Positions 1 to 11,087 of a DNA stretch of 64,000 nt are shown one piece after another. The first letter of the stretch is position 1, and every line of letters begins with the position of its first letter. The stretch is from NCBI GenBank assembly GCA_030512295.1, contig JAULSR010000003.1:558001-622000 (forward strand), in the 5' to 3' direction. The translations under genes were made by a program, and so were the position numbers. The notes beneath the pieces were generated by a model that worked only from the letters and a program-made list of their open reading frames with translations, ran no database searches and was not told the DNA's origin. This DNA comes from Bombardia bombarda. Lineage: Eukaryota > Ascomycota > Sordariomycetes > Sordariales > Lasiosphaeriaceae.

Positions 1-1740
1 GCCTATTGGTCAAATACACTATCATTTGCATTTGAGCATCCCATCCCGCATCCCGCACACCACCATCATGCCCAAGCTTTTAATGTCCGTGGAGACAAAC
101 CGTCTGCGTCTGTGTGGGGTGGGGGTTGGGGCGCAGTCTCTTTCCAACAAACACATGGGGTACCCGGGAGAAGGAGTCGAGTTTGCTGGGCTGGAAACAG
201 GAGAGGTAGGATAAGAGGTGGTAGGCGTGCCGAAACAATGAACTTGATGCCACCAAATGTATTCCATTCCCCCATGTATGATTAAGCAGGGCTATCCTCG
301 ACTAGAGTGTTTTATGATACGGACACAAGCATGGACGGCAGCAGACTCAAAGGCAGAGTCCCTTCCCTCTTCTCGCTTTGACTACCTACCTTACCCGGTT
401 TACAATGTCCAAAAGACAAGTGGCTTGTCAAAGAGCAAACAACAGTCCAAAACACGACATAATTCATGCACGGGTTCTCCTTAATGATTTCGCACTTCCC
501 ATCGTGGACAGGTAATAGATGAAGTCCTCCTCAGCAAGCAAGTAAGCAACTGATATGTGGAGAGAAACATCCCTGTATGTTTGCCCAGGATAAAGTTCTC
601 CTTTTCCAGAATAGCATAGGGGTTCGTGGGAATAAACACTCGGGGGAGATGACCAGAATTTGATGCTTCATTATTGAGGATTGTATACGAGAAAACTAGC
701 TGCTCGTCGAAACAGTTTCAAATGCTGTGGCTGGCTACCGTTCATTGTAGTAGCACACACTAGTTATTTGACGCCGCACATCAGAACATTTCTTTTTCTC
801 TTCGTTCCCTAGACTGGCTTCCAGACCTAATGACGAGGGGATTTTCGCGCCTCGAATGAGTATGTATCTGTCCATGGCATACATATGAACAGTCATCAAG
901 TCTCCTAAACTGATTTGGTGAAAGTCTTTAACTCAGAGACTCCATAGACTGAGAAGGATTGGACTCTCTACTTTCTCCCTAAATCATCTCTCTCGGGCTG
1001 AGAGCCCATAAGTTCGATGGAACATGTCTCCCTTCCTTTCGCAACTCTCTCTGATCCATATCGTCTTGGGAAGTGGAATGGATGTATCGATTGCTCAGCA
1101 AGCAATCAACCAGGATCTAAATCCTCAGCACATCGTTTCAACCAAACTCCATCCATCAAGCCAGCATAGTGGACCTCTGCAGCCCAACTCCTGCGCGGAG
1201 GGACCTGGGGGTCCGAGAACAGGCTCCAAGCCACATTATGTATGTAGCCCCGTAGTACGAATATATATCACGCTATTGTGCTGCATCTTCCCGGGGACGA
1301 GCGGGACTGCCAATCGGGATACCCATGTTCAGCAGACATCCTTATCCCGAATCTCGAGTCCTGAGTTCTGTACGTCGTACGTGATATGGGGTAGCAGTTG
1401 GCGCGAACACCTTACTCCCAACAAGGTCAGCCCAACCTATACACAGCATACCAATCATGCCGGCCGCCGCCTCGTTATTAACCACCCACTGTTCATCGTG
1501 CTTCCAGAAGCCAACAACGGATACTTGCTGATTGCCTTCACTCCGACCGGGACTCGAATCCGACACTGGAAGGAACGACAGATAACCGATAGCCACGTTT
1601 CGAGTTCCGTTGGCAATGCAATGCAAGACACGCAGGCATGCGTCTTTGTTTCGTTCTTCATCGGATCGGCACGTTGCATACCATGCCGGTATCTCACGCA
1701 CTCAAGCAAGTAGGTGGGTAGGTAACCAGCCAACCTCAAC
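1..1740. other. No supported gene (left end)
   Basis: I see no convincing coding sequence here. The open frames are short, have no recognisable family motifs and overlap one another on both strands. The right part must hold the 3' untranslated region and terminator of the minus-strand STK19-family gene that ends at 1741. Confidence 0.5.
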
Positions 1741-3009
1741 TCACACCAACCGTATCCCCCTCCCCACGCTCTTCGTCTCAAACACCTCGACCAAGCCCGC
1801 GCCCACCGCTTCATGCAGCACCCACTCAAACGCAAGCCCATTGAACTCTCGCCACTTCTTAGTCCGCCCAGGCAAGATACCCGCAAACTCCCCCCTTGCC
1901 CTCTTGGCCCCAGCCACATCTACCCCCTCGCTCTCGCCCGCCCCCATCGCCGTGATCACCCCGCCGTCCCACTTCTCCCGCAGATTCCCCTCCGTCATCT
2001 CGCGATACCTCGTCCGCTGCAGCAGCTCCGACAGGTGCGCCAGCGCCCCCGCCACCAGCTTCAGAAACACACCCGCCCCGGGCACCGCAACCCTGAAGCT
2101 CCCTCCTGCCCCCCTGCCCCTCCACCACTCCCCACCACCCTCCCGCCCCCGTCCCGCCCGCCTCATGCACCGCGCCCGTCCCCCCACAGCAGCCATCGAC
2201 CCGGCCGCCGCCTGCGCCACCCGCTCCAGACTCAACATCGTCGTCCTATCCTCCGGCCGCGCATACACCCCATTCCCACTCTCACTCCCACCACCCCCAG
2301 TACCCGCAGTCAGAAACCCCGCCCTTACAAGCGCATCCAGCTCCTCCCTCTTCAGTCCCCCCTCCCCCCCCTCCCCAGCCACCATCGTCTGCTTGGCCGG
2401 GTTCCCCCTCAACCACGCCACGAACCTCTCCTTCGTGCCCGCATCCAACCCCCCTTTATCGCCACGCACCAGCCCCTCCAAGTCGGCACTCAGCACCAGC
2501 AGCTCGCCAATCTCCCCTCTCGCGAGCCTCGTCGGCACGACGACCCGGCGCGCGGCGCCGGCGCGCACGAGCGCCGCCATCTCGCGCTCGGCGGCCGTCG
2601 GACTGCTAGACAGGATGGTCTGGATGTGCGCGGCCGAGGCGACGGGCGGCAGCGCGGCGCGGTACTGCAGGACCGAGGCGATTTTGGTCGACGACATGCC
2701 GGCGGCGCGGGCGGGCATGGGGTCGAACATGTGGGCGCGGATGTAGCGCTGGGCTTGGGCGACGTCGCGCGGGGGGGAAGAGGCGGCGAGGGGGCGGGCG
2801 AGGCCGATGTCGTCGAGGCGGGTGCCGTCGTTGTCGTCGTCGGCGTCGTCATGACTGTGGAGGTGCTTCTTGGCGCCGGCCCCTCTACCCGACTTGGTTC
2901 GCGGGAGGGAGGATGTCCATGAGGGGGATGGAGAGGCGCGTGGTTTGGTGGAGGATGTGGATTTCTTTTTTATGCGCGAGCCGCCGAGGATGGAGCGTAG
3001 GCTGCTCAT
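1741..3009 (-). CDS. STK19-family winged-helix protein
   Basis: Single-exon gene of 422 residues. The N-terminal ~60 residues are basic and Ser-rich, as in a disordered nuclear-targeting tail. Residues ~85-180 carry the family's first conserved block (SSTKIASVLQYR, then SPTAAEREMAALV). The C-terminal third carries a diagnostic block, FRVAVPGAGVFLK followed by LLQRTRYREM, which matches the winged-helix core of human STK19. Despite its name, STK19 is a small protein of winged-helix domains; in animals it binds DNA and the stalled RNA polymerase II complex and helps transcription-coupled repair. A similar nuclear role here is inference. Gly-rich inserts (such as residues ~225-245) make it longer than the human protein. 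The ATG at 3009 is the first in frame. The gene reads away from the intergenic stretch at 3010-3720. Confidence 0.8.
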   Translation of the reverse strand: MSSLRSILGGSRIKKKSTSSTKPRASPSPSWTSSLPRTKSGRGAGAKKHLHSHDDADDDNDGTRLDDIGLARPLAASSPPRDVAQAQRYIRAHMFDPMPARAAGMSSTKIASVLQYRAALPPVASAAHIQTILSSSPTAAEREMAALVRAGAARRVVVPTRLARGEIGELLVLSADLEGLVRGDKGGLDAGTKERFVAWLRGNPAKQTMVAGEGGEGGLKREELDALVRAGFLTAGTGGGGSESGNGVYARPEDRTTMLSLERVAQAAAGSMAAVGGRARCMRRAGRGREGGGEWWRGRGAGGSFRVAVPGAGVFLKLVAGALAHLSELLQRTRYREMTEGNLREKWDGGVITAMGAGESEGVDVAGAKRARGEFAGILPGRTKKWREFNGLAFEWVLHEAVGAGLVEVFETKSVGRGIRLV

Positions 3010-3720
3010 TGTGAAAAAAAAGGTGTTTGTGATTCAGTTAGGAGTTGGTTGTGAACATCTGGGGGGGCAAGGCTTCGGGGTATTATTAAACGGCGGGCGG
3101 CGGGCGGCGGGCTAAACGCGGCCGTTGGCATGCAAGGGACAGCCTTACTAGAGGTTAAGCTCAGCTGTGATTCTACCCTAACCCTGCACAGCACGAACAT
3201 GTGGCTTGCTGACATAAGGTAGTCAGGTTCAGTCCCCACTAGCTTAAGTAAAACCCGAATGAAGTTTTTCCTCCCACTCTCCCACCTTCTCACAAGCACT
3301 GTCAACCGAATGGGATAGCTAGATTTGGGCCGCCAGCTCCTCGCTGGTTGAGGAGCTGTCGATATGTTTAATCGAACTGAACTAACCATGGTAAGCTATT
3401 TTCTCTTCCCCTCTGCCCCTCTCCCCAGCTTCCTGATGAATATTCTTCCAAGAGTTCTGCAATTCTTAATCGCCTTCTCCCTGAGGGCCTATGTGGACAG
3501 ACAATCACATTATCACTTTAACTGAACAAGCACCCACTTCATGTCTATAACTTCTTATTATTCCTGTTCAACGAGCACGAGGCTAACAAAGACATCAAAG
3601 ATTGCAGTAGATTTATCCAACAAGCATCCTTGAATTTGCTACATATGTAGTCTGTAGGACAAAACAAAATCAGATATTACCCTGTCTCTTTTGCAATGAC
3701 CATTCCCTCCCTGCCTGCAC
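3010..3720. other. Intergenic, STK19-like promoter side
   Basis: No gene seen. It lies between the start of the STK19-like gene and the stop codon of the aldo-keto reductase, both on the minus strand. It should hold the promoter of the former and the 3' end of the latter. A GC-rich block of near-repeated CGGCGGG units sits at about 3092-3112. Confidence 0.5.
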
Positions 3721-4842
3721 TTAACCATTCATGGGAATCCCCTCGGGATACCTCTCCCCCTTGACCTCGAACTTGGCCAGCGTAGCATCAATCTCGGCCA
3801 GCTCCTCGTCGGTGATCTCGACAAAGACGGCGTTCTCCTCGACGCGGGCCTTGGTGGTGGCGCCGGGGATGGGGATGATGACGGGCAGGCCGGGGCGGCG
3901 CTCCGACAGGTTGCGGGGCCACGAGATGGCCAGCTGGGCGGGCGTGCAGCCCTTCTTCTTGGCCAGCTCCTCGACCTGCTCAACGAGCTTGAGGTTGTTG
4001 CCAAAGTTCGCGGGCGAGAAGCGCGGGAAGAACCTGACGAAGGAGTCCTTCGGGAGATCGTCGATGGTCTTGAAGTGGCCCGAGAGCATCTGTTTTGTCT
4101 GTTTGTCAGTGATTGTTGTATGTAGATGGTGGGGGGGAAAGGGGGGTAGGGAACTGATGCTTACACCGCGACCGATGGGCGAATACGCTACTAGCGGGAT
4201 ACTATATTGCGCGCACGCAGCGGCAACCCCATTCTCCAACGGGTCAGGCGAGAACATGCTCAGCTCGACCTCGACGGCGACAATCTTTGTGATCTTGGCG
4301 GCCTCGTGGATGGTCTCGGCGCGGACCTCGCTCAGCGAGATGCCGCCCAGCAGGCCCTTGTCGATGTACTCTTGGAGAACGCCGAAGGTGACCTCGAGCG
4401 GGGTGTTTGGGTCGCGGCGGGCGCACTCAAAGATGTCGAGCTTCTTGCGCCCGTTGAGCTGCTTGAGGATGGTGTCGACGGAGCGGCGGACCTCCTCGGG
4501 GGCGCCGCTGTTGTGGTGGGCATCGACGCCTGCGGCGCCCTTGACGCAGAGCACCACCTTGTCGGCGTCCTCGGGGTACTTTGCAAAGTAGCGCTCGAGC
4601 AGGACGAGCGAGTTGTACTCGGGCGTGCCGTAGAACTCGCCTGCGTTCCAGAAGTTGAGCCCCTTGGCGAGAGCGGCCCGCATGGCCTCGAAGGCTTGCT
4701 CCTGCGGGGGTGGGGGGGTGCGCCATGTGAAGCCTGGTGGGGGGTGTTAGTGATGGGCGGATTGGGAATGGGATGATGAAGAAGACTTACCCATCAGGCC
4801 GAAGCCTGTGGCGCCGACTTCTTGTCCGTTGATTTGAGGCAT
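3721..4842 (-). CDS. Aldo-keto reductase, pyridoxal reductase-like (AKR8 type)
   Basis: Three exons on the minus strand: 4842-4791, 4733-4165 and 4089-3721, giving 329 residues. Introns are 57 and 75 nt with GT-AG ends and matching phases. The protein has the AKR barrel pattern: N-terminal VGATGFGLMG, NAGEFYG at residues 47-53, a Lys in CVKGA (Lys82) and FECARRD on a later strand. This is the AKR8 group, which includes fission yeast pyridoxal reductase (NADPH-dependent reduction of pyridoxal to pyridoxine). The usual catalytic Asp is Asn47 and the usual His position lies in the ECAR motif; Tyr52 and Lys82 are kept. The substrate cannot be told from sequence. A cytosolic NADPH-dependent carbonyl reductase is the safe call. 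Confidence 0.88.
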
Positions 4843-5502
4843 CTTTCTTGGTGTTTTGGTGGTGGGAATTGGTATGTAAGAGTCACTTGAAGGCTGAGAT
4901 GTATGTTTGGAGAGTATGAATCTATGATGGTGTGGAACAAAAAGATGGACTCATCAGCTGGCGATCTACGACGTGTTATATATTGCTTCCACATCGACGC
5001 TTGCGGTCAGAAACACTACTCGAACCATCTATCTCAAAATGCCTGAATCAATCAACCAACACCATACGACGACCGCGACTGAGGCTGCTGATTAACTCCG
5101 GGCGCTCGCTCTTCAGCTTTCGGGTCGTGGTCGGACTTTATTCCAGGCGGCCAATGTCAATGACGAGCTCGGCCCTGGAATTCCTGTGTCACTGTTGGGG
5201 CTGCCATATGTGGGGTCATCAATACTGATTTCTGATTGGCTAGTCTGATCTCGGCAGCACAGCCCAGACATTCTCTGCAAACAGCTGTAGGCTCTGAATG
5301 CTACATACAATATCTCCCTCTTACGGGGCTGGATCGCGAAGAAAAGAAGTCGAAATCCTAGTACTAATGCCCCCCTAGTAACATTATACGATATTGGATT
5401 TGTTGTCTCATCGCGGGTGATGGTGATTGACTGCCGTTTCACTAGGTTAAGAACACTATTCTATTACAATATAGCAGCAGCCCGACTCCGCGTGATCGCT
5501 CC
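4843..5502. other. Intergenic, aldo-keto reductase promoter
   Basis: No coding sequence recognised. The left part is the promoter of the minus-strand aldo-keto reductase. From about 5350 rightwards the DNA becomes AT-rich, leading into the decayed gene at 5503-6249. Confidence 0.5.
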
Positions 5503-6249
5503 TTATGGACTCGAGATTTCTTCCTCCCATTTCTTTAGCAAAATATGGTGTTGCTGGTGGTTAAATTTCGCTAGAATAACAATCTTAACCTCGTGGTTTG
5601 ATGCCTGAAACCACCACCGCATATCCTTGTGAAGCTCGGGTAATATTTCGGAATGTCCAGACTCAATAACTAATGTTAGCTAATTACCTGCTCCTACACG
5701 TTCCGGCCGTGGACCGCCTGTCGAATCGCCTTCTCCGCCACCTCTTCCAGGATAACCTTGTTCTGCTCGATGTATAGCTAACCCAATATCTTTCCAACTG
5801 TCCTCTATACCATTCCAGACAAGCTGGTTACAATACTGCCTATAAAGTCCCAGGTGAAGGGTCTCGTGTAGATCGGTTGGGACTGTGATGATCAAGATCT
5901 GGGAATTGGCATTGTAGCGGCGAAAACGGAACTTTCGGCGTCGAGTGTCTCGCTCACGCTCGATTTCCGTGAATTGATCAGGAGAGGCGTCTAAATAATT
6001 AATATATTATATAGAAATAAGAGGGTAATATCATACTTGTGACGGCAAGGAAATCCCCAGTATTCTAGTGGAATTAATGACATCAAAGAGATCTTGCGTA
6101 TTGGTAAATCGTACGGTCGGGGGATCGTTATCTTTCGTCGACTTAATTGAAGTAAGTATGGTAGACGCCGACGAAACTGCCGATGAAGCCGACGCCGACG
6201 AAGCCGATACCGACGGAGATGTCGTCGACCTCGATATGATTGCCGCCAT
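5503..6249 (-). pseudogene. Decayed fungal repeat-family gene with RIP-type damage
   Basis: Reading the minus strand from the ATG at 6249, an Ala/Ser-rich N-terminus leads to NSTRILGISLPSQ. An intron-like AT-rich gap follows, with GT at 6026 and AG just before 5990. A second segment then reads ILIITVPTDLHETLHL, LTLVIESGHSE, MRWWFQAS and VKIVILAKF, ending in KKWEEE. This set (PTDLHE, a WPTLVIE-like strand, WWF, VKIVIL) is typical of a large fungal family of uncharacterised proteins that I cannot name. It is broken by an in-frame TAG, where the family has Trp-Pro, at about 5680. The exon phases across the gap also do not match. TAGCTA in place of an expected TGGCCA needs two CpA-to-TpA changes, the signature of repeat-induced point mutation. 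The flanks are AT-rich. Confidence 0.7.
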
Positions 6250-6476
6250 GGCGAAGCCTTGAAGTTTGAAGTTGGGATCCGTGAGATGCGTGGAGGAAGC
6301 CACTGGAGGGGTTACGTGCTCATGAAAATGGCGGGGCCACACTAGCCAAAAATGGCAGCCCAGACAGCGACACAGACATGCATGCACTCCACGTTATCTC
6401 CGGAGACTGATGTCCTTAATTCTGCCCTAGGTAACCACCCAAGTCTTGATGGTGATGCTCACAAGCACTTCCCTTC

Positions 6477-7109
6477 TCAACTCTCCCCACTAACCTTTTC
6501 CACCTTAGTAGCCGCCTCCGCCTCCAACCTCCCCACCATCTTCCCGTGTATCGCCCGCCAATTCCCCTCACACTGCCCCTTGACCACGCCCATCAACAAC
6601 CTCGAGCACCTAATCTCCACATCCTCCACCATCTCCAGTCCCTCTTTTCCTTCCTTGACCTCCCAAACGGTATCCATCACAATCGCCATCGGGCTCTTGA
6701 TTCTTACAAAGATGCCATTTGCCAGCCGGGTGAACTCGTACGTGCTGACCACGTTGGTGTCCCACAGCCCCGCGGGGATGGCGTGCACCACGTCGGTGAC
6801 GCTATACGACACTGTCGCTGTGGAGGAGTTGTCGCCCTCCACAGCCACAGCGCGGCGGCTCTGTATGGCGGCGGGGAGAGCCGGTGGTGTGGATGTGGGG
6901 ATCATTTCGTACTTGGCTAGGTGAGGGTCGCAGTGGAGGATGAAGTCGTAGTCGTGGAGCATGGCGATGGCTTGGGGGAGGGTGGTGGTGGGCGGGAGAG
7001 GGGTGATGTGCGTGATGCGGGCGGTGGTTGTGAATACTGTCGTGGGAGAGTGTCAGTAAGGTAGGTAGGTAGGGGGTAGGTGGAGGGGGTGTAACTGACG
7101 CGATGCCAT
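6477..7109 (-). CDS. DUF7053-type fungal protein
   Basis: Two exons: a 10-nt first coding exon (7109-7100) and the main exon (7036-6477), total 189 residues. The joined N-terminus reads MASLFTTTARITHITPLPP, matching the usual start of this family (short TTT strand, then pro-rich LPP and a helix LLHDYD-like). Further conserved pieces are SVTDVVHAIPAG, an FVRIKSPM strand and a C-terminal EIRCSRLLMG helix. The family looks like a small START/SRPBCC-like fold in many ascomycetes and has no proven function. The 63-nt intron begins GTCAGT and ends ACAG. The tiny first exon means automatic callers could start the gene wrongly at a later Met (6962). Confidence 0.75.
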
Positions 7110-7886
7110 GATTTACGACTCTACAAGACGTAGATATCGACTTTGAGATGATGATAGTGACGATGATCAGTAAAAATTTGCCGGGAGGTCAAGGTAATGT
7201 AGTTGACGGCTTCTCTATGGCAGCCCGCCGCTCAGATGCTGATGCTGAAACACACAGCTAACACAGCCGCCCGTTTATGTAACAAGCTGCAGGTCGACAG
7301 AGCCGGTGCCTTCCTTATTGCCAAAAGATCCCCAGCTTGTCAAGACTGGATCAAAATGGAGATCTGTTTTGCACTCGTTATAAAAGTAACCAGACCTGCA
7401 CCGCGAACCCATTTGTCTCGTTCTTTCTGGCATCTTTCCAGCAGTAACTCCCATTGAGTGCTTTGCTGTCAGGGTCAAGGAAGAAAGAGGCGCTTCAACC
7501 CGTTACACAATGACGTATTTACAATCATCGTGGGCCTCATCCCAAAAGTGCTCGCATCCAGTTCAACAAATATTAAATTATACCTCACTTGTCACCTTCA
7601 ACAGAAACATTAGATGAATGAGCCAGACTCGTCTCTCGAGCACATCAATGAGTGGCTTCGAAGCTTGCACGAAGAGTGAGGAAACCAAGGGTTAGGGTCA
7701 TAGTGAGGAGCCAGAAGTGGATTGGAGCTTGGGCCATCTGACGACGACGTCCACTTACATGGATGATCAGTCTCGCGACCGACGGCGCGACAACTTAATA
7801 GAACTTAACTTCTAAGCTCTTTAACTGAGCCCAATAAACCGCCAATTCACCACCACGGACAGTGCACACCTACACCACGTCCGGCA
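7110..7886. other. Divergent intergenic region before COQ6
   Basis: Shared upstream region between the minus-strand DUF7053-type gene and plus-strand COQ6. No ORF of interest. Repeated GTAGGTAGGTAGGG units lie inside the intron at about 7058-7085. Confidence 0.5.
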
Positions 7887-9486
7887 ATGGAGTCAATAAT
7901 TAGAAGGCGGGCTGCTGCCTATGTCTGTCGAAGCTGCACTCGCCAATCCCAACGGAAGCTCCTGCAGCAGCAGCAGCAACAACAGCGCCAGCAACGGACC
8001 TACTCCAGCGCTGCCCCTCGGCCAGACATATACGACGTTGTCTGCGTCGGCGGCGGTCCCGCGGGTCTCAGTCTCTTGGCCGCACTGCGTGAGTAGCTCT
8101 TGGCTCGCACTATCACAGTCACAACACTTTACTGACCATCTCCACCCAGGCTCTAACCCCGTCACCTCCCACCTGCGCATCGCCCTCGTCGAGGCCCAGG
8201 ACCTCTCCAAGACCAAATCATGGGCCCTCCCACCCACACAGTTCTCCAACCGCTGCAGCTCCCTCACGCCATCGTCGGCCCTCTTCCTCGACAAGATGGG
8301 CGCATGGGCGCACCTCGACCGCGCCCGCGTCCAGCCCTACCACGAGATGCAGGTCTGGGACGGCGTGACCGACGCCCGCATCGAGTTCGACTGGGCCCGC
8401 GACGCCATCACCCCCGCCGGCGCCCGCATCGGCACCCACCAGCAGATTATCGCCTACATGACCGAGAACCTCAACCTCACCTCGGGCCTGCTCAAGCGCC
8501 TCGACCAGCTCGGCGGCGTCGCCGTCTTCGACAGCGCAAAGGTCGAGCACATCTCGTTCGGCGCGGAGAGCGAGACCGAGGACGGCCCCGACCTGCGCGA
8601 GTGGCCCGTCGTGCACCTCGCCGGCGGCGCGCAGCTCTCGGCACGACTGCTGGTCGGCGCCGACGGCGCCAACAGCCCCGTGCGGGCGTTTGCCGGCATC
8701 GAGGCGCGCGGGTGGGACTACGGCCGCCACGGCGTCGTCGCGACGCTGGAGCTCGAGGGCCACGCAGATAGCTGGGAGAATCAGACAAAGGTAGCATACC
8801 AGCGCTTCCTCCCCACCGGCCCCGTCGCCATGCTGCCCATGCCGGGCAACCACGCGACCCTCGTCTGGTCCACCACGCCCGAGAACGCCGCCCTCCTCAA
8901 GAGCCTCTCCCCGACAGACTTCATCGCCATGGTCAACGCCGCCTTCCGCCTCAGCGTCACCGACCTCGCCTTCATGCACTCCCCCGCCTGCACCAGCCAG
9001 GCAGACGAGTACGCCTGGCGCCTCGGCCACACCTCCTCCCCTTCCAACCACAAAGCCCTGCCCCAGCCCGCAACCGCCGTCCAGCCCGGCACCGTCGCCT
9101 CCTTCCCGCTCAAGATGCGCCACGCAGACACGTACATCGGCGAGCGCGTCGCGCTGGTGGGCGACGCCGCGCACACGATCCACCCGCTGGCCGGGCAGGG
9201 GCTGAACCAGGGCCAGGGCGACGTGCAGAGCTTGGTGAGGACGATCGAGTTTGCGGTCGGGCATGGGCAGGATCTAGGCGTGCGCATGTCGCTCGAGCCG
9301 TACCTGGCGGAGCGGTACGCCGCGAACCATGTGTTGCTGGGGGTGTGTGATAAGATACATAAGTTGTATTCGGTGGAGAATGGGCCGCTGGTGGGGGTGA
9401 GGTCGTTGGGGCTGAGCGCGGTGAATGGGCTGGGGGGGTTGAAGAGGTTCATTATGGGGAGGGCGGCGGGGGGTGTTGGTGTTTAG
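7887..9486 (+). CDS. coq6: Ubiquinone biosynthesis monooxygenase COQ6
   Basis: Two exons, 7887-8088 and 8150-9486, giving 512 residues; the 61-nt intron splits an Arg codon. The N-terminal ~45 residues are Arg-rich with a Gln tract and no acids, a good mitochondrial presequence. An FAD-binding Rossmann motif follows (VGGGPAG, residues 54-60). The DG motif LLVGADGANSPVR and the late FAD-ribityl motif VALVGDAAHTIHPLAGQGLNQG complete the class A flavin monooxygenase plan. COQ6 hydroxylates the C5 position of the ubiquinone ring on the matrix face of the inner membrane, within the CoQ synthome and with electrons from ferredoxin. The length is close to other fungal COQ6. The start is the first ATG that gives a presequence. 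Codon use is strongly C-ending. Confidence 0.95.
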
Positions 9487-11087
9487 GGGGGAAGGGGGGT
9501 GGAGTTGTGGTGGTTGGTGGGTGGGTGGGTGGGCAGCTGGTGCTACGTTGATGTGTTGATAGTTGGTGGTCGCGGATAGCTGGTAGTCACGGATAGATGG
9601 CGGTCACGTTGATAGCTGGTGGCTACCTTGATAGTCACCCTGTGTATTTTAGCTGTTGGGGTGTTTGTATACTTTGTGATGTGTATATAATGTTGGGGCC
9701 GCGGAAATAGCCGCAGGTTTGTTGTACGAGGATCGGATGATTCAGCCGATGTGTGTATATAGTGTTTCCTCATGCTTAGTAGTCACCTCTGCCGGTGAGG
9801 GTCAGATGGTTCTCGGTATGGATAGTATCGAGTCCCACTTGTGTGTTGACAAGGTGAAAATCGAATGGCGAATATCGAAACAAACACAAATCTCAACACC
9901 ACTACTTCTAGTGAACCAATCAACCATGATAGCCATCACTCTTCTGTTGGGAATCATACACGCAACAGGCTGCTCCCGTCTCCACGTGGCTCTTTCCATC
10001 CGGATGACTTCTATTTCGTTATCTCTTACAAATTCGTACCTTGATGTTCTTTCCTCTCATGTTTCTACCTCACCCACACGGTCCAGGTTTCCGATCTCAT
10101 TACACCTCACCTGATTTGCCCCTTCACCGAGCCATCCACCATAGTCACATTCCTTAAATACTTTCTTCTTTGTGGCTTGCCTTTGCAACAACTTTTGGAA
10201 CGTATCGTTTCTAACACCCACGCCCTCGTCCACCTTTCACCAGCTTGTTCTGTCTCCTTCTGAATCACATCATCACAAGAAGAATTCAGAACGGAATCGT
10301 CGTCTGGTTGGCCTTCGTTCATACACTTTCGTGACCATGTCCGCGGAGAACAAGTTTATTTATCACTTCTATCTCGAGCTAGTCTGCGGACAAAACATCT
10401 CAGTCTCACACCTGGGGTATCATATTCGTCACCAAGTCACACTTGATCCGGTCCTCTCCAGATATTCTTTATGGTAAGATCTTGAAGGCTATTATTAGGT
10501 CCTCGCATCTATTTTCTACACATCTTCTGTCTTCAAAGGCTCATCTGGACCTGCGAAAAACGTTGTCGACATCGCACACAGCCGTGGAGAATCATCACCC
10601 AGCCAAACGCATTAAGATATCATCAGGAAGGCCAACAAAAGCATATTTCAGCCTTCCTTCGAAGGACTTCTCTCCGGAGCCAGTGCTTCGGATTCTCAGA
10701 TAACAGGAGTGAGCAATCGACGGCCCAAGTCACCGTTGATAATCATCAACCGACATTTTCCGTCTCGTCACCGTGAGTCAGCCTGATTTCTATAGGTCAC
10801 TGAAACTTCTCTGATATGCCAAGAATACATATCATCCACGGCTCAGATACGTGGTGCTCGTCTTTGAGTAATCCATTCTGTCACGACATTTCCTTGATCC
10901 CTACTTGAGAGAAAGAATCTTCTCGAAAGGGTAACCTTCTCCCCCTCCCTTTTCACCTCCCACTGTCATTCCCTCATTCTCCTTTCTTAAAACCACAAAT
11001 GTTACACTCACATGCAAAAACTTTCCACTGCCGAGACCCAGTTCCAAATACCACTAATCACATCTCTTTGCAGACACAAAAACCAAG
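9487..11087. other. Long leader/intergenic stretch before the 11088 gene
   Basis: No supported protein gene. The left part has imperfect repeats of (A/C)TAGCTGGTGGT/CACGGATAG type at 9550-9640, just after COQ6. CT-rich DNA at 10900-11000 and an AG at 11082-11083 preceded by a pyrimidine tract suggest a 5' UTR intron ending 4-6 nt or so before the next gene's start context. A small uORF begins at 11012 and overlaps the ATG at 11088. Confidence 0.45.

Noticed and set aside
1540..1600. tRNA T-loop-like sequence on the minus strand (GGATTCGAGTCCC)
   Set aside because: No pairing acceptor stem and the spacing to any A-box-like sequence is too short.
5670..5687. GT...AG stretch that would remove the stop in the decayed gene
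   Set aside because: At 18 nt it is far below any spliceable intron, and it would delete the conserved Trp-Pro-Thr-Leu strand.
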